Source of the DNA: Bacteroidales bacterium
GTDB taxonomy: Bacteria; Bacteroidota; Bacteroidia; Bacteroidales; WCHB1-69
Direction: 5' to 3'
Assembly (NCBI GenBank): GCA_017525505.1
Contig: JAFXSR010000012.1
Span: forward strand, 1 to 64,000
Length of the DNA: 64,000 bases
This document shows, piece after piece, positions 25,021 through 33,668 of this stretch; position 1 is the stretch's first letter; each line of letters starts with the position of its first letter. A model generated the notes under the pieces. That model had not been told where the DNA came from, searched no databases, and saw nothing but the letters and a program-made list of their open reading frames with translations. The translations under genes were made by a program, and so were the position numbers.

Positions 25021-25788
25021 ATGAAAGTAAAAAACATCCTAATTTCGCAGAATGCACCCGTAGATTTCGAGAAATCTCCGTATGCCGATTTGAAGAGAAA
25101 ATACAGCATCAACATAGATTTTTACAAATTTTTCAAGCTGGAAGGCATCACAGGGATGGAGTTCCGCCAGACTAAGGTTAATATCCTTAGTCATACAGCT
25201 ATCGTGTTTTCCAGCCAGGTGACTATCGATTATTTCTTCCATTTGGCCCAGGAATTGAGAGTGGATATCCCCGAATCCATGAAGTATTTCTGTACTACTG
25301 AAAGTATTGCGCATTATCTGCAGAAATACATCCAGTTCAGAAAACGCAAGATTTTCTTCCCGAAGAGCACCATGGCTAATGGCATTTATGACCTTTTCGC
25401 CAAAAACAAAGAGTTGTCTTACCTGATTCCATGCTCCTCCGACTCACAGGGCAGCAAGTTCGACGAGTATTTCGACCAGAATGAAATTGAATACCATCAT
25501 GCTGTTGTTTTCAAAACAGTGCCGGCGGAAGTGAAAAATGATGTTGACATCAACAAGTATGATATGCTGGTCTTCTTCAGTCCGGTAGGTGTGCAGTCTC
25601 TGAAGTATAATTTCCCTGACTTCAAACAGGACGAGAACTTTGCAATCGGAGCTCTCGGACCGGCTGTCATTTCCGCATTGGAACAGGAAGGTTTCACGGT
25701 GAATGTGAAAGCTCCTACCAAAGAGGCTCCGTCCATCACCACTGCCATGGATTTATTCTTGAAGGATCATGCAACCCGGAGAAGATAA
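25021..25788 (+). CDS. hemD: Uroporphyrinogen-III synthase
   Basis: 255 residues from ATG 25021. It shows the two-lobed HemD pattern, with conserved YDMLVFFSPVGVQSLKYNFPD and FAIGALGPAVISALEQEGF near the C-terminus. It closes and rearranges hydroxymethylbilane to uroporphyrinogen III for haem/tetrapyrrole synthesis. The end overlaps rnpA by 20 bases. A GTG at 25015 is also in frame, but the ATG fits better. Confidence 0.85.
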   Translation: MKVKNILISQNAPVDFEKSPYADLKRKYSINIDFYKFFKLEGITGMEFRQTKVNILSHTAIVFSSQVTIDYFFHLAQELRVDIPESMKYFCTTESIAHYLQKYIQFRKRKIFFPKSTMANGIYDLFAKNKELSYLIPCSSDSQGSKFDEYFDQNEIEYHHAVVFKTVPAEVKNDVDINKYDMLVFFSPVGVQSLKYNFPDFKQDENFAIGALGPAVISALEQEGFTVNVKAPTKEAPSITTAMDLFLKDHATRRR

Positions 25789-26206
25789 ATCTGTTTCGTT
25801 CTCCTTCCCAAAAAAAGAGCGGCTCTGTTCCCGCCTGCAAATGGAACAGCTCCTTTCGCTCAAACAGTCCGTTTTTTCTTATCCGCTGAAATGCTATTTT
25901 CAGCATTTGTCACTTTCGGACGAAAATCCTGTTTCGAAGATGGCCGTCAGCGTGCCCAAGAAGTTGGAGAAAACCGCCGTGGGTAGAAATAAAATCAAAA
26001 GGTGGGTGAGAGAAGCGTATAGGTTAAATAAGCATTTGTTATATAATGAGTTAAACGAAAAGAGCATAGTGGTGAATATGCTTTTTGTCTGCGTGGGCAA
26101 GGAGAAATTGTCGTATGCCCTGATAGAAAAAGCGGTGGTGGAAATTTTGCATGCAATCTCATGTAGAGACGCTATGAATAGAAGTTCTGCCCAAATGACC
26201 AAATGA
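25769..26206 (+). CDS. rnpA: Ribonuclease P protein component
   Basis: 145 residues. The RnpA signature is clear (MAVSVPKKLEKTAVGRNKIK, then RRWVREAYRLNK-like), preceded by the usual FPKKERLCSRLQ N-terminus. It assists the RNase P RNA in maturing tRNA 5' ends. The C-terminus (after about residue 130, SCRDAMNRSSAQMTK) lies in sequence shared with a TGTAGAGACG repeat half and is probably a repeat-derived extension. Confidence 0.92.
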   Translation: MQPGEDKSVSFSFPKKERLCSRLQMEQLLSLKQSVFSYPLKCYFQHLSLSDENPVSKMAVSVPKKLEKTAVGRNKIKRWVREAYRLNKHLLYNELNEKSIVVNMLFVCVGKEKLSYALIEKAVVEILHAISCRDAMNRSSAQMTK

Positions 26207-26221
26207 TTCCCGTGATTAATA

Positions 26222-26249
26222 GTAGGGACGTTTTATGAAATGTCCCTAC
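26222..26249. repeat. REP-like palindrome between rnpA and yidD
   Basis: Arms GTAGGGAC and GTCCCTAC around GTTTTATGAAAT. It contains the upstream ATG (26240) that would otherwise extend YidD by 8 residues, which is why the later start is preferred. Confidence 0.7.
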
Positions 26250-26263
26250 AGACAAACGAAAAT

Positions 26264-26518
26264 ATGGTGAAATTCCTGAAGAAAATCTGGTTATGCTTTT
26301 GCAAAGGCTTGGCGGCCATCATGATTGGCTTGATAAAGCTATACCAAATCACGCTGTCACCACTGATAGGCCGGCAATGCCGTTATCAGCCTACATGCTC
26401 CAACTATGGACTGGAAGCCATCCGCAAGCACGGTCCTTTCAAAGGCGCTTGGCTCACCCTGAAACGGGTGCTCTCCTGCAATCCTTGGGGCGGTAGCGGT
26501 TATGACCCGGTACCGTGA
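26264..26518 (+). CDS. yidD: Membrane protein insertion efficiency factor YidD
   Basis: 84 residues from ATG 26264. It contains [28 protein letters not shown] and [13 protein letters not shown], the hallmarks of YidD with its conserved cysteines. It helps YidC insert inner-membrane proteins. It follows rnpA as usual. Its stop runs into a TTGACAATTGA repeat. Confidence 0.93.
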   Translation: MVKFLKKIWLCFCKGLAAIMIGLIKLYQITLSPLIGRQCRYQPTCSNYGLEAIRKHGPFKGAWLTLKRVLSCNPWGGSGYDPVP

Positions 26519-26560
26519 CAGTTGACAATTGATAGTGGATAATTGTGAGGATTGATTAAT

Positions 26561-26622
26561 CATCGATAATTAGCACATTGGCACATTAATTAATTTGCTA
26601 ATTAACAAATTTGCTAATTCAT
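26561..26622. repeat. AT-rich word repeat upstream of the primary sigma gene
   Basis: TTAGCACATTGGCACATTA followed by TTTGCTAATTAAC and TTTGCTAATTC. Same class as at 20278-20425. Confidence 0.6.
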
Positions 26623-26639
26623 TGTGTCATTTTTTTTTG

Positions 26640-26647
26640 TACTTTTG
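26640..26647 (+). promoter_or_regulatory. Promoter core for the primary sigma gene
   Basis: TACTTTTG, after a run of T, followed by CAAAC. It lies 80 bases before the ATG. Confidence 0.6.
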
Positions 26648-26726
26648 CAAACTTTTTTGAGAGAGGGTGGAAGGAGCAAAAATTTCTATGACGAGAAGAT
26701 AATTCAGTCAATATAAACTACTTGTA

Positions 26727-27590
26727 ATGAGACAATTAAACATCACTAAACAAGTTACCAACAGAGAGACCGCCTCGTTGGACAAGTATCTGCATGATAT
26801 CGGAAAAGTTGAACTAATTACCGCCGAAGAGGAAGTTGAGTTGGCTCGAAAGATTAAAAACGGTGACCAGGCCGCTTTGGAAAAACTGACCAAGGCTAAC
26901 CTGCGTTTCGTGGTTTCTGTGGCAAAACAGTACCAAAACCAAGGTTTGAACCTGCCTGACCTTATTAATGAGGGCAACTTGGGCCTAATCAAGGCTGCCC
27001 AGCGTTTCGACGAAACCCGTGGTTTCAAGTTCATCTCCTATGCTGTGTGGTGGATCCGCCAGTCTATCCTGCAGGCTCTGGCTGAGCAGTCGCGTATCGT
27101 GCGTCTGCCGCTGAACAAAATCGGCACCATCAACAAAATCAACAAGGCCTATGCTTATCTGGAACAGGAACTGGAACGCGAACCCAGAGCTGACGAAATT
27201 GCCAAGATGCTCGATATTACCGAGGCTGAGGTGAGAGACTCTCTCCGCAATTCCTCACGCCATCTGTCCATGGATGCCTCCCTGACCCAGGACGAGGATA
27301 ACAACATGTATGATGTGCTGAAATCAGAGGATTCTCCTACTCCTGACAAAGGTTTGTTGTACGAATCCCTGAAAACCGAGGTCAACCGTGTGATTGCCAC
27401 GTTGCCACAACGCGAGGCCGACATCCTGAAACTGTACTTTGGCCTTGACAGCAAGCACCCCATGACCCTCGAGGAAATCGGCGAGAAGTTTGACTTGACC
27501 CGTGAGCGCGTGCGCCAAATCAAAGAGAAGGCATTGCGCCGCTTGAAACATACTTCAAAATGTAAGATACTGAAATCTTATTTAGGATAA
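26727..27590 (+). CDS. rpoD: Primary RNA polymerase sigma factor (RpoD/SigA type)
   Basis: 287 residues with regions 1.2, 2, 3 and 4 but no region 1.1, the usual form of the housekeeping sigma in Bacteroidota. Motifs include [40 protein letters not shown] and a region 4 with [18 protein letters not shown]. It recognises TAnnTTTG promoters such as those throughout this window. It stands 30 bases before asnS and may be co-transcribed with it. Confidence 0.92.
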   Translation: MRQLNITKQVTNRETASLDKYLHDIGKVELITAEEEVELARKIKNGDQAALEKLTKANLRFVVSVAKQYQNQGLNLPDLINEGNLGLIKAAQRFDETRGFKFISYAVWWIRQSILQALAEQSRIVRLPLNKIGTINKINKAYAYLEQELEREPRADEIAKMLDITEAEVRDSLRNSSRHLSMDASLTQDEDNNMYDVLKSEDSPTPDKGLLYESLKTEVNRVIATLPQREADILKLYFGLDSKHPMTLEEIGEKFDLTRERVRQIKEKALRRLKHTSKCKILKSYLG

Positions 27591-27620
27591 TTAATTGATA
27601 ATAAGAAAAATAAAATAGCT

Positions 27621-29018
27621 ATGAAGCGAACCAAAGTGATAGATTTGCTCAAACGTCCCGAGGAAACGGGTTTGGGAAATAAAGTGTGTGTGAAAGGCTG
27701 GGTGAGAACCAAGAGAGGTAATAACAGCGTGGCCTTTATCGCCATTAACGATGGCTCCATCGTGAGCAATATCCAGGTGGTGGCCGATCCAACCCAATTT
27801 GACGAAGCACTGATGAAACAAATTACCACCGGTTCCTGCCTTTGTGTGACAGGTACATTAGTGGAGTCTCAGGGCAAGGGACAGACTGTGGAGATTCAGG
27901 CTGACACCATCGAGGTGTATGGTACTGCCGATCCCGAAGTTTATCCTTTGCAGAAGAAGGGTCATACCATGGAGTTCCTGCGCGGAATCGCCCACCTGCG
28001 TCCCCGTACCAATTACTTTGGCTGCGTGTTGCGTCTGCGTCACGCCATGGCGTTCGCTATCCACAAATTCTTCAACGATAAGGGTTTCTTCTATCTGCAT
28101 ACCCCGCTGATTACCGCTTCTGACGCGGAAGGCGCTGGTGAAATGTTCAATGTGACCACTTTCGATCTGAACAATATTCCTCGCACTGAGGACGGCCAGG
28201 TGGATTTCAAGAAGGATTTCTTCGGAAAACATACCAATCTGACGGTTTCTGGTCAGCTCGAGGGCGAGCTCGGTGCTTTGGCTTTGGGTGCTATCTATAC
28301 TTTCGGCCCGACTTTCCGTGCCGAGAATAGTAATACTCCCCGCCACCTGGCTGAGTTCTGGATGATTGAACCGGAAATGGCCTTCTACGACATTACCGAT
28401 AATATGGATCTGGCCGAAGAGTTCATCAAATACCTGGTCAGATATGCGTTGGATAACAATATGGACGACCTGCGCTTCCTTAACGATATGTTTGACAAGG
28501 GACTGATTGAGCGTCTGGAATCTGTACTGAAAGAAGATTTTGTCCGCTTGGACTATACCTCCGCTATCGACATCCTGCTGAAAGCCAACAAGAAATTCGA
28601 TTATCCGGTTTCTTGGGGCATTGACCTGCAGTCCGAACATGAGCGTTACTTGGTAGAGAACCACTTCAAACGCCCAGTGATTTTGACTGACTATCCCAAA
28701 GACATCAAGGCTTTCTATATGAAGCAGAATGATGATGGCAAGACTGTTCGTGCCATGGACGTGTTGTTCCCGACTATCGGTGAGATCATCGGTGGCTCAG
28801 AGCGTGAGGCTGATTATCAGAAACTGTTGAATCGTGTGCATGAGTTAGGTATGACCGAAGAACAGTACTGGTGGTATTTCGAAACCCGCAAGTTCGGTTC
28901 CGCTCCGCACTCAGGTTTCGGTTTGGGCTTCGAGCGTCTGTTGCTCTTCGTCACAGGCATGACAAATATCCGCGACGTGATTCCCTTCCCGCGTACTCCG
29001 CAGAACGCTGAATTCTAA
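27621..29018 (+). CDS. asnS: Asparagine--tRNA ligase
   Basis: 465 residues: an N-terminal OB-fold (about 15-105) and a class II catalytic core. Motif 2 has [20 protein letters not shown] and motif 3 has [16 protein letters not shown]. It charges tRNA-Asn with asparagine. Length and motifs are complete. Confidence 0.95.
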   Translation: MKRTKVIDLLKRPEETGLGNKVCVKGWVRTKRGNNSVAFIAINDGSIVSNIQVVADPTQFDEALMKQITTGSCLCVTGTLVESQGKGQTVEIQADTIEVYGTADPEVYPLQKKGHTMEFLRGIAHLRPRTNYFGCVLRLRHAMAFAIHKFFNDKGFFYLHTPLITASDAEGAGEMFNVTTFDLNNIPRTEDGQVDFKKDFFGKHTNLTVSGQLEGELGALALGAIYTFGPTFRAENSNTPRHLAEFWMIEPEMAFYDITDNMDLAEEFIKYLVRYALDNNMDDLRFLNDMFDKGLIERLESVLKEDFVRLDYTSAIDILLKANKKFDYPVSWGIDLQSEHERYLVENHFKRPVILTDYPKDIKAFYMKQNDDGKTVRAMDVLFPTIGEIIGGSEREADYQKLLNRVHELGMTEEQYWWYFETRKFGSAPHSGFGLGFERLLLFVTGMTNIRDVIPFPRTPQNAEF

Positions 29019-29028
29019 TTTTTGCCAT

Positions 29029-29056
29029 GTTGAGACGTGCTGTAGCGCGTCTCAAC
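29029..29056. repeat. REP-like palindrome after asnS
   Basis: Arms GTTGAGACG and CGTCTCAAC around a 10-base loop. A variant of the TGTAGAGACG family, possibly a terminator. Confidence 0.6.
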
Positions 29057-29083
29057 GACAACCTCAAAACCCCGTAAATCACT

Positions 29084-29848
29084 ATGATTGGAAAGGGCAA
29101 AATATCATCCATCACCCGCTTGCATCAGAAGAAATTCAGAGATGAAAGCGGGTTGTTCTTGGTGGAAGGCATCAAGTCCGTGGGCGACTTGCTGCGCTCC
29201 TCTTTCGAGGTGGGGGAAGTGCTGGCGACTGACACCTGGGTAGGGGAACATGAAAACGAAGTGCCCGCCACTGCTGAATTGACCTTGGTGACATCTGCCG
29301 AAATGGAACGCCTCAGTGCATGGAAGAACCCTCAGCCGGTGATGGCGGTGGCGAGGATTCCACAACGTGACATTGCCGATATCAGGCAAGACCAGCCGCT
29401 GCTGATGTTGGACGATTTGCGTGACCCAGGTAACATGGGCACGATTATCCGCACCGCCGACTGGTTTGGTATCCGCCAGCTCGTATGTTCCCAAACTACC
29501 GTGGAATTGTATAATCCTAAAGTGATTCAGGCCACCATGGGTTCTTTTACCAGAGTGAAGGTTTATTATGCTGATTTAGAATCTTTTATTGATAATAATC
29601 TAAAAGAAAGAAGGATCTTGGGTGCTTTTCTGGAGGGAACGCCCGTTCAGCGTTTCGATTTCCAGCCTTCCGATGTGATTGTCATCGGTAACGAAGCCAA
29701 TGGCATTACCGAGGCTGTTGCCCAGAAAGTCAACTCCAAAATCTTGATTGACAGTCCTGTGAAGTCCGCCGACAAGGCAGAGTCGCTCAATGCCTCTATA
29801 GCGGCCGCTATTATGATGTATCAATATAGTCTATCGGTGAGACGGTAA
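29084..29848 (+). CDS. SpoU/TrmH family 2'-O-ribose RNA methyltransferase
   Basis: 254 residues. An N-terminal L30e-like substrate domain (about 1-90) is followed by a SPOUT fold with DDLRDPGNMGTIIRTADWFG, VIVIGNEANGITEAV and SLNASIAAAIMMY, the three SpoU motifs. It methylates the 2' oxygen of an rRNA or tRNA nucleotide using S-adenosylmethionine. The exact target cannot be read from the sequence. Confidence 0.92.
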   Translation: MIGKGKISSITRLHQKKFRDESGLFLVEGIKSVGDLLRSSFEVGEVLATDTWVGEHENEVPATAELTLVTSAEMERLSAWKNPQPVMAVARIPQRDIADIRQDQPLLMLDDLRDPGNMGTIIRTADWFGIRQLVCSQTTVELYNPKVIQATMGSFTRVKVYYADLESFIDNNLKERRILGAFLEGTPVQRFDFQPSDVIVIGNEANGITEAVAQKVNSKILIDSPVKSADKAESLNASIAAAIMMYQYSLSVRR

Positions 29849-29849
29849 G

Positions 29850-30025
29850 ACTGAAAGACACTCACTGCGTTCGTTCGGGAAGACGAAGATATAGGGGAGT
29901 GCTACGCAGGGGAGTTGGGCTTCGCCCAAGGGGAGTTGTGCTGCTCACTCGAGGGGAGCCTATCGGTGAGACGGGAAGACGGGGAGACATGCACTGCGTG
30001 CATTCGGTGAGACGGGAAGATATCC
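29850..30025. repeat. Hairpin/direct-repeat array
   Basis: Units include ACTCACTGCGTTCGTTCGGG and GAGACATGCACtgcGTGCATTCG, separated by GGGAAGACG and GGTGAGACG spacers. Same class as 38716-38961. A partial REP-like palindrome (TGTAGGGACGCG...CGCGTCC, 30053-30077) follows. Confidence 0.65.
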
Positions 30026-30136
30026 TGATAAGAGTGTGCGTTAGGGCATGATTGTAGGGACGCGATTCATCGCGTCCGAATAGAGAGAAGATGAAATAAT
30101 AAAAATGGGACTATGACGTTATAGTATCATTAATCG

Positions 30137-30832
30137 TTGATGATGATGAAAGCGATAAGGATTATATTATATGTACTTGCGTTCGCTGTTTTATTCTCTG
30201 CCTGTAAGACTTCAAAACATATGCAGCGCAAGGCACAAAAGGCGCAGACCGAAAAAGTGGTGAAACCTTCTGGAAAATCCGAGGAAGTTGTAGTGCCTGC
30301 GAATCCCAAACCCAAAACCCCGGCAAAACCCAAAGCTTCAGCGTCCTATAATTGGGTGAGTTATCGCGGTCCGGCCGAAATTGTTTTCGACGGGAAGAAG
30401 TATCAGTGTAACTACTATTTGGTTAACCGGACCGACAGTATCCTGTACTTGAATCTCAATTTCATGGGCATTGAGATTGCCCGTTTGGTGGCCACACCCA
30501 AGGAGGTGATATTTGTCAATAAATTGTCGAGCGAGTATTATCAGGGCGATTACAGTTTTGTGGAGAAATATCTGAAAGCGAAAGCAGATTTCTACACCTT
30601 GCAGGCCGTTTTCAATGGTGACGAGGCCAAACTCAGGACATATAGCGATTTCAGTTTCAATTATCATTCATATATCAATCCTGCTGATCAGCGGCCGTTT
30701 TTCGACAATTTCAGCATCAGCATGAATGGCGGGCAGCGAAAGCTTGACGCTCAGGTGAAAAACTTGAAATTCAACACCCCTGGCCCTACGGGCATCAAAA
30801 TCCCTGAAGGGTATAGGGAGATGAAACTGTAA
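30137..30832 (+). CDS. DUF4292 family lipoprotein (LolB-like)
   Basis: 231 residues with a lipobox (VLFSACKTS). After a Lys/Pro-rich linker (about 35-70) comes a domain with NFMGIEIARLVATPKEVIFV, SSEYYQGDYSFVEKYL and ADFYTLQAVFNGDE. This is the DUF4292 pattern, thought to resemble LolB/LptM-type outer-membrane lipoprotein carriers. The start may be 30137, 30140 or 30143 (three consecutive ATG). The usual partners (TPR protein, M23 peptidase) are not beside it here. Confidence 0.75.
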   Translation: MMMMKAIRIILYVLAFAVLFSACKTSKHMQRKAQKAQTEKVVKPSGKSEEVVVPANPKPKTPAKPKASASYNWVSYRGPAEIVFDGKKYQCNYYLVNRTDSILYLNLNFMGIEIARLVATPKEVIFVNKLSSEYYQGDYSFVEKYLKAKADFYTLQAVFNGDEAKLRTYSDFSFNYHSYINPADQRPFFDNFSISMNGGQRKLDAQVKNLKFNTPGPTGIKIPEGYREMKL

Positions 30833-30880
30833 TTTACACACAAAAAGCACACAAAGGACGCACAATAGAAAAATTTATTG

Positions 30881-30888
30881 TATTTTTG
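30881..30888 (+). promoter_or_regulatory. Promoter core for the Panacea-type TA pair
   Basis: TATTTTTG followed by CAAGTCC, 34 bases before the antitoxin start. The two TA genes therefore have their own promoter. Confidence 0.6.
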
Positions 30889-30921
30889 CAAGTCCATAAT
30901 CAACAATAGCAAGGAACGGAT

Positions 30922-31464
30922 ATGGAAGGTGTTTTCAATTTTGATAAAGCTATCAATGCTGTGCTTTACATTGTGAAGCATCTGAAAAGGGCTGATTTTC
31001 ACAAGGTATTCAAAATTCTGTATTTCTCGGATAGGAACATGTTATCTATGTCAGGAATGATGATTACAGGGGATACATACATTGCGATGAACGATGGTCC
31101 TGTGCCGTCTAATATGTACGACATTCTGAAATCGGTACGAGGAGACGGATATTTCAAAGATTTGGCAAATCTAGCTGCATACGTCGCTGTTGAAAATTGG
31201 GATATTGTCGTGGCAAAAAAAGAACCAGATATGGGGAAGCTTTCACGAATGGATATCAAGGTTCTTGACGACAGCATTCAACAGTATGGTGATTTGTCGT
31301 GGGACGAAATCCGTGAGAAATCACACGATTATGCATGGCGCAGCACAACCCTTAACCGTCCGATGTCCATACAAAACATGATGTTGGAGACGGGATGTGA
31401 CGATGGTTTCATCCAATATGTGAAAGAAGAAATGAAGCTGGAAAAGATGTTGTATCAGAATTAA
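30922..31464 (+). CDS. Panacea (SocA/DUF4065) domain protein, predicted antitoxin
   Basis: 180 residues. The whole protein fits the Panacea fold: KILYFSDRNMLSMSGMMITG, MNDGPVPSNMYDILK, and a C-terminal SWDEIREKSHDYAW with the typical SH..W pattern. Panacea proteins neutralise diverse toxins in two-gene toxin-antitoxin systems. The next gene starts 2 bases after the stop, as expected for such a pair. It lies at the left edge of a degenerate accessory island. Confidence 0.8.
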   Translation: MEGVFNFDKAINAVLYIVKHLKRADFHKVFKILYFSDRNMLSMSGMMITGDTYIAMNDGPVPSNMYDILKSVRGDGYFKDLANLAAYVAVENWDIVVAKKEPDMGKLSRMDIKVLDDSIQQYGDLSWDEIREKSHDYAWRSTTLNRPMSIQNMMLETGCDDGFIQYVKEEMKLEKMLYQN

Positions 31465-31466
31465 CC

Positions 31467-31919
31467 ATGAGTGTTGATATTCCCCAAGACATTCTCAAAA
31501 AATCATTTTTTTCATCCCTAAAACTGGGTGATGTGTTCTTGAAGAACTTTGAGGGAATTGATCATCAGAAATTTTTCATTGTAGCTGGAATGACTGACGA
31601 CAAACTGACAGTATGCAGTGTGTTCATCAATTCAAACATACATCCTTCTTTGTATAACAAGCAACTGATACTGAACGCTCAGGTTCCTTTGAAAAAAAAC
31701 GACAACACTTTCCTTTCTCACGATTCGTTTGCCAATTGTTCCCATACGTTTGTGTTAGACGCAGATTTGATAATCAACGAAATTCTTTCTGGACAATGCA
31801 AAGTGATAGGGAATATAGCCCCCAATGATTTAAGAAATGTCCGTTGTACAATTGTAAATTCGGGGTTCTTGAAGAAGGAAGATGAGGAACTGTTTTTCAA
31901 GGATTTACTTTCCCACTGA
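31467..31919 (+). CDS. Predicted toxin partner of the Panacea antitoxin
   Basis: 150 residues, no signal peptide. The N-terminal part has LKLGDVFLKNF and KFFIVAGMTDDKLTVCSVFI. Further on come SFANCSHTFVLDADLIINEI and CKVIGNIAPNDLRNVR. The order (short GDV strand, central SH3-like strands, then a conserved residue patch and an 'I..l...dl..V' helix) resembles MazF/PemK-type SH3-barrel toxins, but identity is weak by eye. The tight pairing with a Panacea gene is the strongest evidence. If it is MazF-like it would cut RNA. The family remains to be confirmed. Confidence 0.5.
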   Translation: MSVDIPQDILKKSFFSSLKLGDVFLKNFEGIDHQKFFIVAGMTDDKLTVCSVFINSNIHPSLYNKQLILNAQVPLKKNDNTFLSHDSFANCSHTFVLDADLIINEILSGQCKVIGNIAPNDLRNVRCTIVNSGFLKKEDEELFFKDLLSH

Positions 31920-31950
31920 AAACAGTTGTTCCAAATCAGAAATTTCCGTT

Positions 31951-32145
31951 TTAAACATATGACAAATTGCATGAAATAGGACTGAGCAGCTTGCGCAGCT
32001 CATATTCCAGCTTGGCGGCGGCGAACTTGGCGGTGGTGCAGTGGAAATGACGTATCAGGGCACTGTTTTTGGTGTGCCTGTCCAATATCGCCACTCCCTC
32101 CTGGTAGTCTTTGCCGCTGGCCAGCCATTGCAGAATGTCTTCCAT
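31951..32145 (-). pseudogene. Fragment of a mobile-element/phage-type small protein
   Basis: 64 codons: MEDILQWLASGKDYQEGV, then a helical segment (CTTAKFAAAKLEYELRKLL) and an abrupt unrelated tail. The N-terminus resembles short proteins seen in Bacteroidales prophage-like loci, from memory and with low confidence. It keeps a promoter core (32163-32170). The probable cut is at about codon 54. Confidence 0.35.
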
Positions 32146-32162
32146 ATCCTTGTCTTTTGGGG

Positions 32163-32170
32163 CAAAGATA
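32163..32170 (-). promoter_or_regulatory. Promoter core before the small fragment gene
   Basis: Minus strand TATCTTTG followed by CC, 17 bases before the ATG at 32145. Confidence 0.5.
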
Positions 32171-32206
32171 GGAGGTTATAAACGGGAAATATAGGACAAG
32201 AAAAAG

Positions 32207-32334
32207 AAAAACACGGTCGTGCTGTTTGTCCGTGTTTTTGTTTACCTTGATGTCCGCGACAACGATTGAAGCGGTTATGAGGACGCAAGGACGAAATTCG
32301 AGCGAAAAGCGTGCCCGGTCGCCCTAATTATTGT
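32207..32334. repeat. 125-bp direct repeat with hairpin terminator, copy 1
   Basis: Starts with a hairpin AAAAACACGG ... CCGTGTTTTT (32207-32239) and continues GCGACAACGATTGAAGCGG, CGCAAGGACGAAATTC, GCCCGGTCGCCC. Copy 2 is at 33537-33665 in the same orientation, clearly diverged, and brackets the SHOCT gene at 32564-33367. Confidence 0.75.
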
Positions 32335-32563
32335 TTTACTTTTTTTCTTTTCACCACTATGAAGTAGAATTCTATTGTCATCTTATTAATTAACTCAAAT
32401 AGAGATAGTTTCCTTTGTAGATTTTTTCAAAGATAAACATGAAAAAAATTTTTGATGTAGAAAATACTATTTTTTTATACTATTTTTTATTTTTGTACCC
32501 ATATAGTATGCAAAAAGAATATTGACTTAAATCAATTAAAGTTAAACATTTAAGATAAATCGT

Positions 32564-33367
32564 ATGATAACCCTGATTGTAATAATTGTAATATGTGCAG
32601 TGATATATTTCATTGGCCTTAGCATAATTTCATCAAATGCAAAGAAAAAAAATGCCACAAAAAAAGCTCTTTTAGAAGAAAAATACAAAACTCTAAAAAG
32701 TGTGAACAACTTCTTTCCAACAAAAAGAGTCGGACATAAAAATTTCATTTTTGCAATTGATGAAACGAATAGCAAGGTAGCAATTGTTGAACGTTACCGA
32801 ACAAAAATTATACCTTTTGAACAGATTCTCAAGGTTGAATATATTGAAAATGCCACTACCGTTGCATCCAAATCGTCTATTCGTACTGTTGGTGGAGCAA
32901 TAGTTGGAGGAGCAATTGCTGGTGGTGCTGGAGCCATTGTTGGCGGATTATCGGGTGATACAACAATGAAGAATAAGATTTCATTAATGCAGGTAAAAAT
33001 TACTCTACGCGATATACAAGAGCCATCCATTTGCCTTAAACTTATAGAATATGATTATGAAGGTGGTTTTGATCCTTCCAGCGACGCATGGAGTGAGGTA
33101 TATAAAGAGAATAAGAAAATCGTCAACAACATTGTGGATAGTTTAAGTGTTATCATAGACAAAGTAGATAAAGAAAACCAAAATAATAAGGTTTCAGTAA
33201 CTGAAAGCAGTAATCAATCTATAGCTGATGAATTATCCAAACTTGTTAAGTTAAAAGAGTCTGGTGTTCTTACTGAAAATGAATTTGAAGAACAAAAACA
33301 AAAACTTTTGAACAAATATTTTTTCTATTCGTTAGGTATTTTTTTTATCAGTCGTTTTTGTAAATAA
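32564..33367 (+). CDS. Membrane-anchored protein with C-terminal SHOCT domain
   Basis: 267 residues. One N-terminal membrane helix (about 3-24), a cytoplasmic PH-like part (about 40-90), a glycine-rich hydrophobic stretch (about 108-130, GGAIVGGAIAGGAGAIVGG), then a region of unknown fold. Residues about 222-247 form a SHOCT domain (ELSKLVKLKESGVLTENEFE). After the SHOCT end (KLLNK) it runs on for 15 hydrophobic residues, suggesting a lost stop. Strongly AT-rich compared with the core genome. Role unknown. Confidence 0.55.
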   Translation: MITLIVIIVICAVIYFIGLSIISSNAKKKNATKKALLEEKYKTLKSVNNFFPTKRVGHKNFIFAIDETNSKVAIVERYRTKIIPFEQILKVEYIENATTVASKSSIRTVGGAIVGGAIAGGAGAIVGGLSGDTTMKNKISLMQVKITLRDIQEPSICLKLIEYDYEGGFDPSSDAWSEVYKENKKIVNNIVDSLSVIIDKVDKENQNNKVSVTESSNQSIADELSKLVKLKESGVLTENEFEEQKQKLLNKYFFYSLGIFFISRFCK

Positions 33368-33456
33368 AATCACTCCTATACATATATAAAAAGCCGATAC
33401 AGAACGCAAGGGCTCGACATAAAAAAAACAAAACACAATCTATGTGCTGCTGATTC

Positions 33457-33522
33457 CTATGTGGTTTCATTTTCATCCTCTTCCTCATCCAGGTTGGTGG
33501 ACTGCCCTATAAGGGTGTAAAA
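33457..33522 (-). pseudogene. Duplicated 3' scrap of the gene at 34497-34988
   Basis: On the minus strand it encodes LIGQSTNLDEEEDENETT and a stop. The intact copy ends LIGQSTNLDEDDDENETT. Only the last 20-odd codons and the bases just after the stop are shared. It shows a partial duplication within this island. Confidence 0.7.
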
Positions 33523-33536
33523 CTGACAAAACAGGC

Positions 33537-33665
33537 AAAAAAACACGGTCTTGCTGTTTGACCGTGTTTTTGTTTACTTTAACTCCGCGACAACAATTGA
33601 AGCGGTTATGTAATAACGCAAGGACGAAATTCTAGCGGAAAGCATGCCCGGTCGCCCAATAATTA
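33537..33665. repeat. 125-bp direct repeat with hairpin terminator, copy 2
   Basis: Hairpin AAAAACACGGTC ... GACCGTGTTTTT (33539-33571), then GCGACAACAATTGAAGCGG and GCCCGGTCGCCC. It matches 32207-32334 over about 125 bases with scattered changes. The gap 33368-33668 otherwise holds only the scrap above. Confidence 0.75.
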
Positions 33666-33668
33666 AGA

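Noticed and set aside
27858..28664. 268-codon open frame on the minus strand
   Set aside because: Shadow of asnS, which has all class II synthetase motifs.
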